Below are positions 19,140 to 31,402 of a DNA stretch of 64,000 nt, one piece after another. Under the pieces are notes generated by a model. The model did not search any database. It had not been told where the DNA came from and saw only the letters and a program-made list of their open reading frames with translations. Within the stretch, counting starts at the first letter, position 1. The number at the start of each line of letters is the position of its first letter. The position numbers and the translations under genes were made by a program. This DNA comes from Alitta virens (Eukaryota; Annelida; Polychaeta; Phyllodocida; Nereididae): positions 10,612,215-10,676,214 of the forward strand of contig OW028574.1 of the NCBI GenBank assembly GCA_932294295.1, read 5' to 3'.

Positions 19140-20009
19140 GCTAAATCGAATAAAATATTGAACCCAATGTTGTCTTGCTCCCAATGCTGCTGATGTTGAC
19201 AAACACAACTTCAGAGGTGAAAATTCTACAGATGGCAGCAGCATCCAAATCTTGTCAGCCCCCAGTGCCATCTATGCTTAATGAATGCCCTAACTAATTT
19301 CTGTTGGTACCATTGAATTACGCCTTATTTCAACACAAAATCATTAAAAAAAAAACAATTGAAGACAATGTATATTACAAGTATTATAAAGTTTGAACTC
19401 AGTCCAAAATATTGGAATTCATGCAGATTGATAAAATAATAACAGCACAACACATATACTGATATAAAGTATACATAATCAATGTTAAAATAATACATTT
19501 TTTTTCATCACAAATTTTGATACATCATATGTGTCAGATTCAAATGAATGCTAATTAAAACCAGATTGATGCATTTCATGTATAATATAAAATAACTATG
19601 TTAAAAATTGTAATGTGTAAATCAGGGAAACAATGATAATGCTGAAAAATTCATCTAATAGCTTCTAATACTTGTCCTGAACAAAAATGAGATTAATAAC
19701 AGTATCACCCAGAACTGCCGGTTCTTCTAGTCTGTTTTCTTGCTGCTTAGCTATATATAATTGTAACTATAAAAGTACATCAGAGTAGTACTTAAATATA
19801 CATGTATAGTCTGCTAAGAATCTAGTTTTACTGGAATTATGCTGAGATATATAATATATATATATATATATATATAATATATGATCGAGTTTCACTCAAC
19901 TCCAGGTTTGCAGTCTTAAGATTACAGCTAGAGCTCTAAAGCAGCAAATCTGTACATGCATTCAGCATGTAAATTCAGTTGTACCCATGATGAGCATATT
20001 GCTGTGGGA
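19140..20009. other. Non-coding stretch between the two CD225 genes
   Basis: It should contain the promoter and 5' UTR of copy A and the 3' end of copy B. A (TA)n microsatellite is at about 19852-19883. No TATA box is clearly placed. Confidence 0.4.
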
Positions 20010-20404
20010 CTACAATATAATCATAAACAGTGTGAAAATGCCAATGGCAACAGTAGCAACGCCGGTGCCGAGAGCTCACATTCCAAGTCGTTTGGCAGAT
20101 TGCGACAGATTTTCTGCTCTTTGCTGGTCCCCAATCTGAATAGCAGTGCGACATTCGAGGGACTTGACAATGGCAAAGATACCGATGGGCCAGCAACAAA
20201 AAAGGGTCAGGAAGATGTTGAACACCAAGTGATCCCTAGGAGGTGTGAAGGATCTAATGATGATCACCTGTTGAGGGCAGGCACCAGGCTGGTTGGATAT
20301 TAGTTGACCCCCAGGCTGGACGACATACTGCATGTGAGGTTGACCATACTGGTAGTTCACCTGCTGAGGTGGGTAGCCATATGCTTGACCTTGCACTGGA
20401 TAGC
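20010..20404 (-). pseudogene. CD225/dispanin family, copy B, broken before the last membrane helix
   Basis: An exon with a good acceptor (pyrimidine tract ending CATCCAG) starts at 20404 in the same phase as exon 2 of copy A. It encodes YPVQGQAYGYPPQQ, a shorter Gln/Tyr-rich linker and the CD225 core (CCWPIGIFAIVKSLECRTAI). At 20076-20078 a TGA stands where copy A has TGG (LGMW). The frame then stays open for a further hydrophobic helix to a TAG at 20010-20012. No exon resembling the PPPPY start of copy A was found upstream. Copy B is therefore probably a pseudogene. A truncated product lacking the C-terminal anchor, readthrough, or a sequence error at one base are alternatives. Confidence 0.7.
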
Positions 20405-22280
20405 CTGGATGAAAAAAAAAAAGTTGATGATGCTATAGATACCACAGTCAGTCATTGGCACATAATATGATTTTGTCAAATTTTTGAATTCGATTAAATG
20501 TACCAATGGTGCATTAAGTGTCACCATTAATCTCATAGCTCCTAAGTTTTAGAAACTGGTTTGCTGGTCACCTGAGTGAGGCCGGGGGTTGTGGGTCGCC
20601 ATAGACCCCTGGAAGCTTTGGCATCTAAGGTGCTCTGTGGTGTATTCTGGGCATTTTAGAGCTACTAATAGTTAAGTTTTATTGAACTTATACTGTTTTG
20701 TTTAATTTTGCTACCCACAATTGCACAATAAATAATTTTTACTACCTTAATTTAATTTAAACACTCTCCACAACCATGTAAAACTGGGCAAGGTGCCGAA
20801 AGAGGGTTTTTGGCCATTAAATGCTGGTCAGACCCGCCAAATGAGGCTCACTTTATCTACATAATATTATCAGGGACGGATTACCCATTAGGCTTGGTAG
20901 GCTGAAGCATAAAGCCCAGGGCTCGTGACCAAAAAAAAAAAATTTCCACATGAGGCACTTAGAAGTTGTGTTAAGTCAGTCTTCTTGACGTCAGTTCCTA
21001 ATTTAGTTTTGTGTATTACTAGCATCATTGAGATGACAAGATAATGAAAGCTGGAACAACACCTGTAAATATCACAACTAAGTCTTCATAGAATTTAGGA
21101 TGGTTTTAACTTTTTATCTAACAACTATATTGTTAATGTAGTAATTCAGGATCATTTCAAGGCTACTAAAAGAAAGTTTCTTCTCTGTTGAAAAAATGCA
21201 ATGTATTGACATTCACATTGGTCACTTTCAGTGGGCAGTGATATAGCAATCTTGGCACTCAGTGAATCAGCATCACACACATGCACTTGTTATACAGGCA
21301 CTTTTTGTACCAGATCTAAATCTATAGAACACCTCTAACTTAAGATATCCTCTAACTTAAGATATCCTACTGCTCAAGAGGTACTTCTGTGATCAGGTTT
21401 ACGAATTTATTGGATGATTGGTACAGTTTTTTCATCACTTTCTGTGCATGCCCATATAAGGTAGTTCTGTAGCTGTGTTGATCTATGACCAGTTTTAGCC
21501 CATTTTAGCCAAATATTGGTTACCAAATGTATGCAAAATGCGTAAATTAACATTTTAGACATAAATGAATCGATAAACATGGTATTTTACTGCAATAAAA
21601 CAAGCTACACAACATGGGTCTTGCAAGGGACTGACCATGGCCTACATTTGACTGTGATTTAGTCCAATGAAAGTTGCACTATAAATAGCCTGCTGCAGTG
21701 GCCAAATGGTTTTGTCTGGTATGATTAAAAGTAGGGGTTGAAGGACCTGGGTACGAATCCAACTAGGGGAAAGTCTTTTTTTTTTTAATAAATATGTTTA
21801 CATGTCATTCATTTAAAGTAATTTCCATTAACAAAAAAAAAAGACAGCTTTTCTTGTTAATCACAAAATCAATAGTATCTTCTGAATCTTTACTTTTAGT
21901 TTCTTTGCAAAATTTTGTGGTATTTTAAATTTAAACTTTTATTTTACCCTTTACTTTATCTATTGAGCAGCATTGAGTGCTGGATGCTGCTTGTTATAAA
22001 TCAATACTAATAATCATGAGTTATTAAATTCTATTTATTAATAAATTTTTTTGGCCAAACAATAAATTGAAAATATCCCTTAAAGTCAGTAATCCAGTCC
22101 ATGCCCATAATTGATGCGAGGTGAAGGACATATATATCTCCATGTGGTAATTAACTGCATTTCTAGGGGCTTATTTTATGACAATAAGCAATATTATCAA
22201 GAAGGCTATTAACAAGAAGGTTTTGCTGTTTTGTACCAAGCTCCCCTAGTATCATTTTACAAGGTCTGTGTTTTTTTTTT
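20405..22280. other. Non-coding stretch
   Basis: I see no coding exon. A duplicated TCTAACTTAAGATATCC lies at about 21328-21365, and there are A/T homopolymer tracts at 20927 and 21777. Confidence 0.4.
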
Positions 22281-22440
22281 CATTCAAGCGTTGTAATTTT
22301 GATCCGTGCGTTGTAAATCTCATCCGCGCGATGATCTTTTTCATCCACACATTGTAATTTTGATCCGCGCGTTGTAAATCTCATTCGCGTGTTGTGTTTC
22401 TCATCCGGGCGTTGTAATTTTGATCTGCACGTTGAAATTG
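22281..22440. repeat. 20-bp tandem array, about seven units (TTGTAAnTnTnATCCGCGCG)
   Basis: Two unit flavours, TTGTAATTTTGATCCGCGCG and TTGTAAATCTCATCCGCGCG, are interspersed with diverged units. Related ATCCGCnCG motifs continue, in both orientations, at 22930-23105 and 23253-23350 around the palindrome and up to the RecQ-like remnant. Confidence 0.75.
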
Positions 22441-22559
22441 ATGACTTTCCACTAGTCGGAGGTCCCTGGAGTTCGAAGGCCCGCTAGAAGACGTGAATTG
22501 CAATTGACTTGTAATTACCTGGATTGATTCTTGATTGCTCTTACTTGGGAAGACGCAAT

Positions 22560-22920
22560 TATAGTGAATTGCAATCTATCTATCTAACTTCCTACCTATC
22601 TATCTATCTATCTACCTACCTACCAACCTACCTACATACCAGATAGCATGAGGAAAATGAACAACAATATACGTCCTGCTAGGGCTAAATTGATTTGTTG
22701 TGCAGTGATAGTACTAGTAGTAATAGTCGTACTAGCAACAGTGGTAGAAGCTGTAGCTACTAGTGGTGGTAGTAATAGTAGTAATGGTAGTATTGGTGGT
22801 TGTAGTAATGGTAGTACTAATAGTAATAGCACTTGGTAATAGTAGTAGGTGGTAGTAGATAGTAGTAGTAGTAGTAGTAGTGGCAGTAGAAGTAATAGTA
22901 GAAGTAGTAGTAGTAGCAAA
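22560..22920. repeat. Microsatellites (CTAT/CTAC)n and (AGT)n
   Basis: CTAT/CTAC repeats fill about 22566-22640. Imperfect AGT trinucleotide repeats fill about 22700-22920. The open frames across them are low-complexity artefacts. Confidence 0.85.
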
Positions 22921-23097
22921 AGAAAAAATGAAAGCGCGGATAAAAAAATGAATGAGCGGATGGAGAATATTGATTTTGGATGAAAAAATGATAATCGCGC
23001 GGATGAAAAAATTGTTCATTTATTCATCCGCACGTCAATTTTTTCATCCGCACGTTCATTATTTCATTTGCGCGTCAATTTTTTGATCTGCGTGATC

Positions 23098-23250
23098 AGT
23101 CTTCCCGAAGTTCAAATGTCCTTTGCCGGACCGAATGTCAAAATGAGCCCCTGCCTTTATGAAATATCATTGTAAAATAGGTTGTCTTTTGCCGGACCGA
23201 ATGAAATTTTGCCGGTCAGGTCCGGCGGTCCGACGTACTTCGGGAAGACT
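23098..23250. repeat. 153-bp palindromic element with 14-bp perfect ends
   Basis: AGTCTTCCCGAAGT at 23098-23111 is exactly inverted at 23237-23250. Internal TTGCCGGACCGAATG motifs are also duplicated, so the arms are longer but imperfect. It is embedded in the ATCCGC-repeat zone. Confidence 0.7.
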
Positions 23251-23353
23251 GTGTGTGATCATTTTTTCATCAGCGCATCAATTGTTTTCATCCGCTAGTT
23301 CTTGTTTTGTTATCCGCCCCTTCATTTTTTTATCCGTGCTTTAATTTTTTCAT

Positions 23354-24452
23354 GGTAGTGAGGCCTTCCGCCGGGCATTCGGGGACATCAGGTCACTGCG
23401 ATCTTTGATTCCCTATGCCAAGGTACTCGCACTGACAGCAACTGCCACACAGAAACTCAAGGGCATTGTTATGGATTCATTGCTAATGGGAACATGCTAC
23501 CCATTGCATTGTGTTACTTCGAGTCCTGATCGGGAGGGAGTATTTCTACGTGTGAGTTTTCGTTCACCAAGTACTGGAGTGCATGATATAATTGACTCTT
23601 ACCTTCAAATTTTGAACCCTTTGTTTTGTGAACTTCAGGAGCAAGGAGAGAAATTTCCAAAGACTGTTGTTTATGTACCACTTGTATGGTGTGCAATGTC
23701 TCACCGAATTGCTTTGAACTATGTGGCCCCAGAACTTCATTGTAAGATTGCGCAATACCATTCCCCACAATCAAAAACAATGAAAGAGCAGATTCCTTCC
23801 TCCCTTGCTGAAGGTGATGTGCTGCTCTTGTTTGCAACAGAAGCCTTCGGCATGGGGGCAGATGTGAAGGATATTCGTCGTATTGTTCACATAACATGCC
23901 CCACGTCCGTCGAAACGTACATGCAGGAGATTGGCCGAGCTGCACGTGATGGAAAAGGTGGTCAAGCTACCATGTATGTGAATGCTACAGACCTGGCCAG
24001 TAGGAATGTCACAGCCGAGATGAAAGAGTACTGTGCAAGCGAAGGTTGTCGCAGAGCTTTCCTCCTTCAACAGTTTGGTCAAGAACTACAGTGTGCTGAT
24101 CCCCACCAGTGTTGTGACAATTGTTTTAAATTGTGCGAATGCCATGTTTGTGATGTTACGGTTGGACAGCATATTCCAGAAAACAAGAATGTTCTCTCAG
24201 CCAACACTGTACTGGAGGGGAGTAAACTGCTTCAAAGCTATTTTGACCAGGTCAATGGGAGTGTCATCAGCAGTATTTTCCCGTGAGGCTGTAACAGGAC
24301 TGTCGGGGGACATTATTCAGGGACTTCTTGAAATATCCTGTTACCATGGTGATGACATGGAAAGGAAACTTGCTGACAAATTTCCAGGCATCCATGAGGA
24401 CTATCGAAACGCTGTAATTGCTATATTGAATCATTGTTTACAGTGCCTATGA
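23354..24452 (+). pseudogene. RecQ-like DNA helicase remnant, 5'-truncated and frameshifted
   Basis: The frame opens at about 23354 with SEAFRRAFGDIRSLRSL and runs through helicase motif III (LALTATAT), motif V (ATEAFGMGADVKDI) and motif VI (QEIGRAARDGKGG). The RecQ zinc-binding Cys cluster (CADPHQCCDNC) follows. The Walker A and DExH motifs that should precede are absent: the left boundary abuts the ATCCGC-repeat zone. Near 24255 the frame shifts by one base; the second frame runs to a TGA ending at 24452 and looks like a genuine C-terminus. An intact RecQ enzyme unwinds DNA 3' to 5'; this copy lacks its ATP site and cannot. Multicopy RecQ-like genes are known in several invertebrates and may travel with transposons. 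Confidence 0.75.
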
Positions 24453-25322
24453 CTTATGACTGCTTTGAAACGTAATAAGACTTTTTGCCAAAAGAACTTG
24501 TACCTTATATTATGAGGCTGAGAATTGACTTGTCTGTGAAGCAATAAGAGTATTTCACCTGAGGATAAACACGTCTTAAAAATAATATTATTCACATTGA
24601 CTAAAATATTCCCTCAAAGATTTGTATTGTCTATTGCTAACCTCATGTTATCACAATTGTTATTTATATACTTGATAAAAGAATCTTTGTATTGCCTATT
24701 TCAAATATCACGTTATTAAAATTTGCAGATTTAAATCTATTATTAAAATCCCAATTTAAAGCAAGTGATTTTATTAAATAAAAAATTATTGGTAAAATCA
24801 AAATGCTTTTTTCTTTTTGACTGCCTCCATACTTCTTAATATGCATGTTATAGTAAAAACTTTATTTAGTACTATTTAAAATTCGAAATTAACAAACTAT
24901 GAAACAGATTTATATTATTCTTTTTCTATTCCATCAATTATAAAGCAATTAAAATACTCACTGAGTAAGGTTTTCGCTTCTCACTGAGTGAAGGATAAGA
25001 ATAAACGAACCAAAAATTCTGAGATTAAACAAACCTTATTTGCAGTTTTATCTGGATTTTACCCAGTAAAATGCAGACCAAACTTTAAGTAAGTTACTTT
25101 TAATCTTAGAATTTTACTTCGCATCCATTTTTGGTTCTGCGAGTCCATTGGAGAATTTTAGACCAATGAAATTGAAATAACTTTATTTTTATGCTTGTTC
25201 ATAATAGGGACTACCCTGTCATTCGCAGGTCCCTGCTAGTTGACATATTCTCTCCCCTTCCCCTCCTCAACACCTTTAAAAAAACGGAAGAGCAACAAGA
25301 GAGGATTAAGTTTTATGACCCG
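24453..25322. other. Non-coding stretch
   Basis: AT-rich DNA without recognised exons. The last 100 bp run into the 217-bp tandem repeats. Confidence 0.4.
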
Positions 25323-26410
25323 AGTCTTTTAATCGTGAGACATTATAACAATCCAGCACCTTATACAGTGAACAGCATGTGGCAGTGTAAGTATTGACCA
25401 TTTGAGTAATACTGGTATTCTATGAAATTCTGAGATCAGTTTCTGAGTACAACTAGTATTCGTGAACAGACTAGGCAAAACATTTGACATATAATAGTTC
25501 TTCAGACACTGATGCCAATAAACAATTTGGCACAAACTATAGTCTTTAATCGTGAGACATTATAACAATCCAGCACCTTATACAGTGAACAGCATGAGGC
25601 AGTGTAAGTATTTGCCATTTGAGTAATACTGGTATTCTATGAAATTCTGAGATCAGTTTCTGAGTACAACTAGTATTCGTGAACAGACTAGGCAAAACAT
25701 TTGACATATAATAGTTCTTCAGACACTGATGCCAATAAACAATTTGGCACAAACTATAGTCTTTAATCGTGAGACATTATAACAATCCAGCACCTTATAC
25801 AGTGAAAAGCATGTGGCAGTGTAAGTATTTGCCATTTGAGTAATACTGGTATTCTATGAAATTCTGAGATCAGTTTCTGAGTACAACTAGTATTCGTGAA
25901 CAGACTAGGCAAAACATTTGACATATAATAGTTCTTCAGACACTGATGCCAATAAACAATTTGGCACAAACTATAGTCTTTAATCGTGAGACATTATAAC
26001 AATCCAGCACCTTATACAGTGAACAGCATGAGGCAGTGTAAGTATTTGCCATTTGAGTAATACTGGTATTCTATGAAATTCTGAGATCAGTTTCTGAGTA
26101 CAACTAGTATTCGTGAACAGACTAGGCAAAACATTTGACATATAATAGTTCTTCAGACACTGATGCCAATAAACAATTTGGCACAAACTATAGTCTTTAA
26201 TCGTGAGACATTATAACAATCCAGCACCTTATACAGTGAACAGCATGTGGCAGTGTAAGTATTTGCCATTTGAGTAATACTGGTATTCTATGAAATTCTG
26301 TGATCAGTTTCTGAGTATAACTAGTATTCATGAACAGACTAGGCAAAACATTTGACATGTAATAGTGATTCAGACAATGATACCAATAAACAATTGAACA
26401 CAAACTACAG
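25323..26410. repeat. 217-bp tandem repeat, five copies
   Basis: Units begin at about 25323, 25540, 25757, 25974 and 26191 with the shared start AGTCTTTAATCGTGAGACAT. The period is exactly 217 bp. Copies 2-4 differ by only a few bases; copy 1 differs near its start and copy 5 diverges over its last 100 bp. Each unit holds a 68-codon open frame on the reverse strand, but this follows from repetition and shows no known domain. Confidence 0.95.
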
Positions 26411-26579
26411 CAAAACAACTATAAGTTGATGTACACAATCATGGACGGTATAATTTTGAAAACAGTTGAATCTGCAAAGGAAGTGTCAGAACCAACAGGT
26501 ATTGAAAACTAGGCTCCTGGCTCCAGCCAGCTGTGTCCAGTTTATAATTACCATCAACTTCATTCTCTGAAATAGCTTT

Positions 26580-27030
26580 CACAAACAATACTGCATCTAT
26601 CAATGTTCCTCAGGGATCAATCCTGGGGCCTCTCCTATTTATTATCTATGTGAATGATTTAGTCAAACAAAGCAACCTGTCTTTCATCCAATTATCTACG
26701 CTGATGATACTACCTTGGTGACCTCTCTAAATACTTATCAAAGTGAAATATTTCTACTAGTTTAAATGATGCGCTAATCAAGGTAGGCAATTGGATGAAG
26801 GCTAACACAATTTCTATCAACAATAGCAAGACAAAAGCTATGATGTTTCATACCCCACAAAGAAGAATTCAACATCCTATTCTAATAGATTCAGTTAGAT
26901 CACAAAGAAATAAGCAAAAACAGTTGGTATTATTAATAGATTAAAAAATACATTGCCATTTAACGCTCTGTTACATATATATAACTCTCTTGTTTTGTCT
27001 TATTTAAGTTATGGTGTTATCTTTTGAGAA
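26580..27030 (+). pseudogene. LINE (non-LTR) reverse transcriptase relic
   Basis: Reading across frames gives VPQGSILGPLLFIIYVNDL, then YADDTTLVTSLN, then NWMKANTISINNSKTKAM. These are the classic order of motifs in jockey/CR1-type reverse transcriptases. At least two frameshifts separate them. No 5' endonuclease part is nearby in the same orientation. Confidence 0.8.
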
Positions 27031-27287
27031 TGGCAATGTCAACATATATCTGTGTTTCAAGAGAAAGCCTAGAAAAAAGTCTTATTTAAAAAGAAAATCG
27101 GATAAAAAAAAAAACCCCCCAACCCTGTTACAGTATCAAGCATCTATTAATCCCTTATGCTTCATAAACCATGTTCTGAAATGGTTTCCCTTAAAGAAGT
27201 GAAGCATTGATGGCACTACTGTTCTAAACTTTTTGTGGCTTCGCCCAGGTTCGTGTCTGATTGGACGGAACTTTCTCAAGTCCTCTA

Positions 27288-29938
27288 TCATCCGCTTCTC
27301 ATCAGGGACAGAAGAAACTTCACAGTGTTTTTTGCTGCTATGCGGACACCTTCTGTTTTGTCAAAGTTCTGTGCGATCTTTTCAATGCCGCCCAAAGCAG
27401 AAGATCTGTGAAGGATGTTCTGGTCATTCTTGTTGCTGACCATGTGTTTAATGTGCCGTTTTTCGTCACGAACTGCCCATTCCATCACAAGGTCACATGG
27501 CACGTAAGTGTTAGGCTTGCCTTTAGTGTTGACGAAACACTGCAAAAATGTCTGACGAGCATCCCTCTCTGGTAAAAGACTGTACTGTTGAAAGAACAAA
27601 CGTAAAAGTTCAAGAGGGTACTTGGCCTGAGAGTTGTTGCACTTTAAAGACATCATCACCATCTTCAACAATGGGAGCATATGCTCTCGATTTGGTGACT
27701 TGCATTGTTGAAGGAGGTGAAGGAACTGTGTTCCACATTCCAGGACCAAATGAGAGTAGTCCTTCACTTTATCTGGCTCTGGGGTGCCATAAACTACTTC
27801 TTGTCTCGGATCCTTCACTCGTAAATCTGTTCCATTGGGTAGAGTCACTCTGACGACCTCATGGATGGTCCTGGTTCCTCAAATATTAATACTATTAATA
27901 TTAATACTAAAAATATATTGTGTGTCATGGTCGTACACTACCAGATAGCAGTAATGTTGTTATAAGTACAGAAAAAAAAAAAAAAAAAGACAGCCAATAA
28001 CTTCACCTTGTAAGGTTTGATTCAGTCTGCCTCGTCCTGACCATGCTGGATAGACTAGCTGGTCAACAAAGGTGCCAATTTTGTCATCTAGCCATTTCTG
28101 CTTTGCTTGTGGCGCACTGTCAGGGCCAGGTGCATCGTCTGGAATGCTGTTGCAGTCATCCAGTGAAAGGTGCTCCAGAAGGGCTTCAATCACATAAGCT
28201 TTATAAAATGAGACAAAGAAGTCTTTGTCATCGTCATATGCTTGAACAACTTCCGGATTTACATTCTTCCTATGCAGTCTATTGGCCTCGGCCTTCATGG
28301 TACCAATGTCCAGATCAGATTTGTCATCATACAATCTCCTGAAAATTACCTTTCCCAGGTAATTCATCAACAGGTGAAAAAACTCAAATGTGACAGGTCC
28401 AAGAAGATTAAATTTGTCCGTTGCATCACAATTCCCTAACCGGAGATTTTTGCTGTGGCTGAATCTTTCCCGTGTCAGCTGATCACCACCGATGTGAATT
28501 TTTTTCTGGTCTTCTCCTTGTATGCCGGCCTCCTTGTATGTGTCTTCTACGATGTTCTGGTAATTTTCCAGTATTTTAACCTTATCTTGGTACTTCTGTT
28601 TATTCAATGGCCAAGCCGGCAACCTGACAACTTCGGTTTTTGCATGACAGGAACTACTCGTAGCCTGGTTTGGGGCAAGGTGTGCCATTTGGGGCATGTG
28701 TTCTGCCATTATTTCTGCGATGAGATTAATGACATCTCCGCGCAGCACTTTGTAGTCCTCTGGTGAAAATAAAACATGGCTGACATCAAGCTCATTCAGT
28801 GGAATCTGTGGCACAGAAGGAAGGGACAGAAATTGGTGTTCATATACTAAGGCTATAGACAAAAACCAATGACGCAGATGCTTGTGTCTGTCATGTCTGA
28901 AAAAAAAAAAAAAAAAATTGGTTATACTTTTTTTATTTACGGAAACATTTTTACAATGCAATTTAAGGGGATCCAGGCTTAAACTGAATTCTATGGAAAT
29001 TTTCATTTATCATTTTTGTGGTCAACATCAGGGGATAAATCATTAAAAATCTTAGGTAATAAAATATTCTCCATTGAGGCCATTAGAAGGCAAATAAACA
29101 CATGGAAAAGTGTATTGAGGTTGGGACATTTGGCTTATTTGCGCATTACCTTTTTATTGATGCCTATTTCATAGTATTGCCTTTAGATTTTTGAAAGAGA
29201 ATTGTGTTACACACATAACATCTATATCCTCAATGCCAATTCTTCTATGCCAAAATCTATCTTTTATAATTTTATATGTACCTTTCATCGCCTACTCCAA
29301 CAGCAAAGTTCATGTTATCCCCGCAGAGGTGGAATTGTTTTCCCTCTTTGACTGCCTTGACAAGATCTTTACGGAATTGTCCTCCAACTTGCTTGACAAC
29401 ACACAGTGTGCGTTCATATGAAAGGCAAACTCCAAGTGGATTGAGGCGATCATAAACCTGAAAAGAGTAAGATAAAAATTCATGATGGTTTCGAGTAAAC
29501 TGAGTGGTAAGAAACCGTTCATATAGAGTGACTAAAGTATATTCTACATAATTTATATTGTACCGACAATTGAATTTCTATTCGCATACTCAAAGAGGCT
29601 TACCTTCTGATCCACTACGTTGTCTAGTAGACACATTGACACCACTCGCTGAAATGCACTTAGTTGATGGTTGCGAGTTTGAAGAATGATGGCATACACC
29701 ATAGCAAGACGTGGAATAATGCTCTCTATCGTGTCACTGTTCAGTAAATCTTGTTCAGGTAGCATGATGTGCAAAAGGATTTGCAATAATTCTGGTAATA
29801 GTTGACAGAACTCCTTCACAACAGCATCTGGTGAAAATGTATCTAAGTGATCTCGAGATTTTCTTGTCAGAACAGACACAAATCCATGAATTGTGTTGCG
29901 CATGAAGTTTGGCTTGAAAATAGCACCATAAATCAAAT
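27288..29938 (-). CDS. DUF6589-domain protein, 3' part of gene (four exons)
   Basis: Exons in transcript order are 29604-29938, 29282-29457, 28007-28896 and 27288-27877. All junctions are GT-AG and phases agree across about 663 codons to the final TAA or TGA near 27288. Exon 2 begins VYDRLNPLGVCLSYERTL and contains HLCGDNMNFAVG; exon 3 contains GPVTFEFFHLLMNYLGKVIF and the acidic DDKDFFVSFYKAYVIEALLEHL segment. These match the DUF6589 family as I recall it, which is expanded in many aquatic invertebrates and of unknown function. The conserved GDN and phase-correct splicing suggest a functional gene. The 5' exons are not recognised and should lie right of 29938. A transposon origin is possible because family members are often multicopy. 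Confidence 0.75.
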
Positions 29939-31321
29939 CTCAGAAATAAACATGTGGCATAAAATTTAATTTTGAGAACAGGTCTTGAAAACTGATTTTG
30001 TAGCTGTTAATTTATGACCAAATATTGCCAGAACTAGTCATGTAAATTAATGTATTTATATACTTGAAAACTAGTGATGACAGCTGATCTGCAACCAGTA
30101 CCAAAACTTCAGAAGCATAGTAGCGATGTCAATCAAATATAAGCTCCGCCCCCCAACGATTACGTAACATTTAGCGGGCTCAGTCAAAACATCAACTAAA
30201 TGTATCAACTTCAACTGAATAGACAATCAAGTCTAATTGTTTATCAAGCAGTCTAGTCATGACAGCTGACCAATAAATGCAACTGAATAACTTCAGAAGA
30301 ATGCCACATTATTTCTGCATATTTACCCATGTTAATATATATCTGTCATCCACACCTCACATATTCAAAATAAATTCATGCCAGAGATATAACTCACAAT
30401 GTGGCTCACAAGCCATTTCTCCATGTTTTCACAATGCAATTCAATGTAATAAACTAATCCTCAGATATGTATTATAATAGACTTAAATCTCAAAGCTAAA
30501 CCAAGTTTGTCACATCAGCATGATGACATATGCCAGCCACCCTTGTCAAAACTGGAAGATATCATTTACTCATATTTCCCTAATGCCAGGAAAATTCCTG
30601 TACTGAAATATGACCAACAGTGAACAATTTATTTTGTTAAAAAAAAAAAATAGCCACACGATTAATATGTGCTAATTACATACCAAATAAAGGTGGCTGA
30701 TCTACTCAGGCCAAAAATGGATAATAAGTTTCTGCCAAAAAGCAAAAACTGCAGATCTCTTCAGATCAATTTCCATTGAAATAACAGTTTTATCAATTAA
30801 GACAAGACTTTAAAGGCAAAACAATTGTACTGTCTAAAATGCAAGGAATGCATATATTCATGCTGTATCATATATGTGTAACCTTATATCAATCCATATT
30901 TCACAACTATATCATGGAAAAGTATGTCAGTGATGTCAGTGATAAAATTTACTTTTTATTACCTCAGTCATTGTCACGGCTCATTGCATACCAAGCACGG
31001 GTCGGGGGATGGCCACGCTGCATGGCTCCGCCCCCTTCAAAGACTAAATATTGCATTTTAAAGCCAAATTTAACTTTAAAATTCAGAATTACATGCTGAT
31101 CATTTCAAGCGCAAGTGAACGAACAAGAAACTGTCAATGACCAGCTTGCCAATTAATACCAGAGGTTTAGTTACAATTACACAGCAAATAAGAGGCAATT
31201 GACAATTATTAGATGGCTTTAGATGGCTGTCCCCATGTCCGTGTTAGAACACTGTCAATGATGAACTTACAACAATTGTTTTTAATATACTTAGAGTTGT
31301 GGTTTTTAAGGCTAGGCCACT

Positions 31322-31402
31322 GAATAGGCTTTGAATACTGTGAATGAATATTTTGGCAGTGTATATGCCATAAATATTCATTCACAGTACAAAGGCTATT
31401 CA
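31322..31402. other. Hairpin with about 30-bp arms and 18-nt loop
   Basis: The core TACTGTGAATGAATATTT is exactly inverted as AAATATTCATTCACAGTA. The pairing extends outward, with two small bulges, through GAATAGGCTTTG and its partner CAAAGGCTATTC. The size resembles a microRNA precursor, but a small palindromic MITE is equally possible. Confidence 0.6.

Noticed and set aside
22281..22440. CRISPR-like array
   Set aside because: The 20-bp units are contiguous without unique spacers, and the DNA is eukaryotic.
22632..23019. Long Leu-rich and Thr-rich open frames
   Set aside because: They are translations of the AGT trinucleotide repeat and have no protein-like composition.
25329..26418. Five 68-73-aa reverse-strand ORFs with nearly identical products
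   Set aside because: They are one ORF multiplied by the 217-bp tandem repeat; no domain, start context or conservation argument supports coding.
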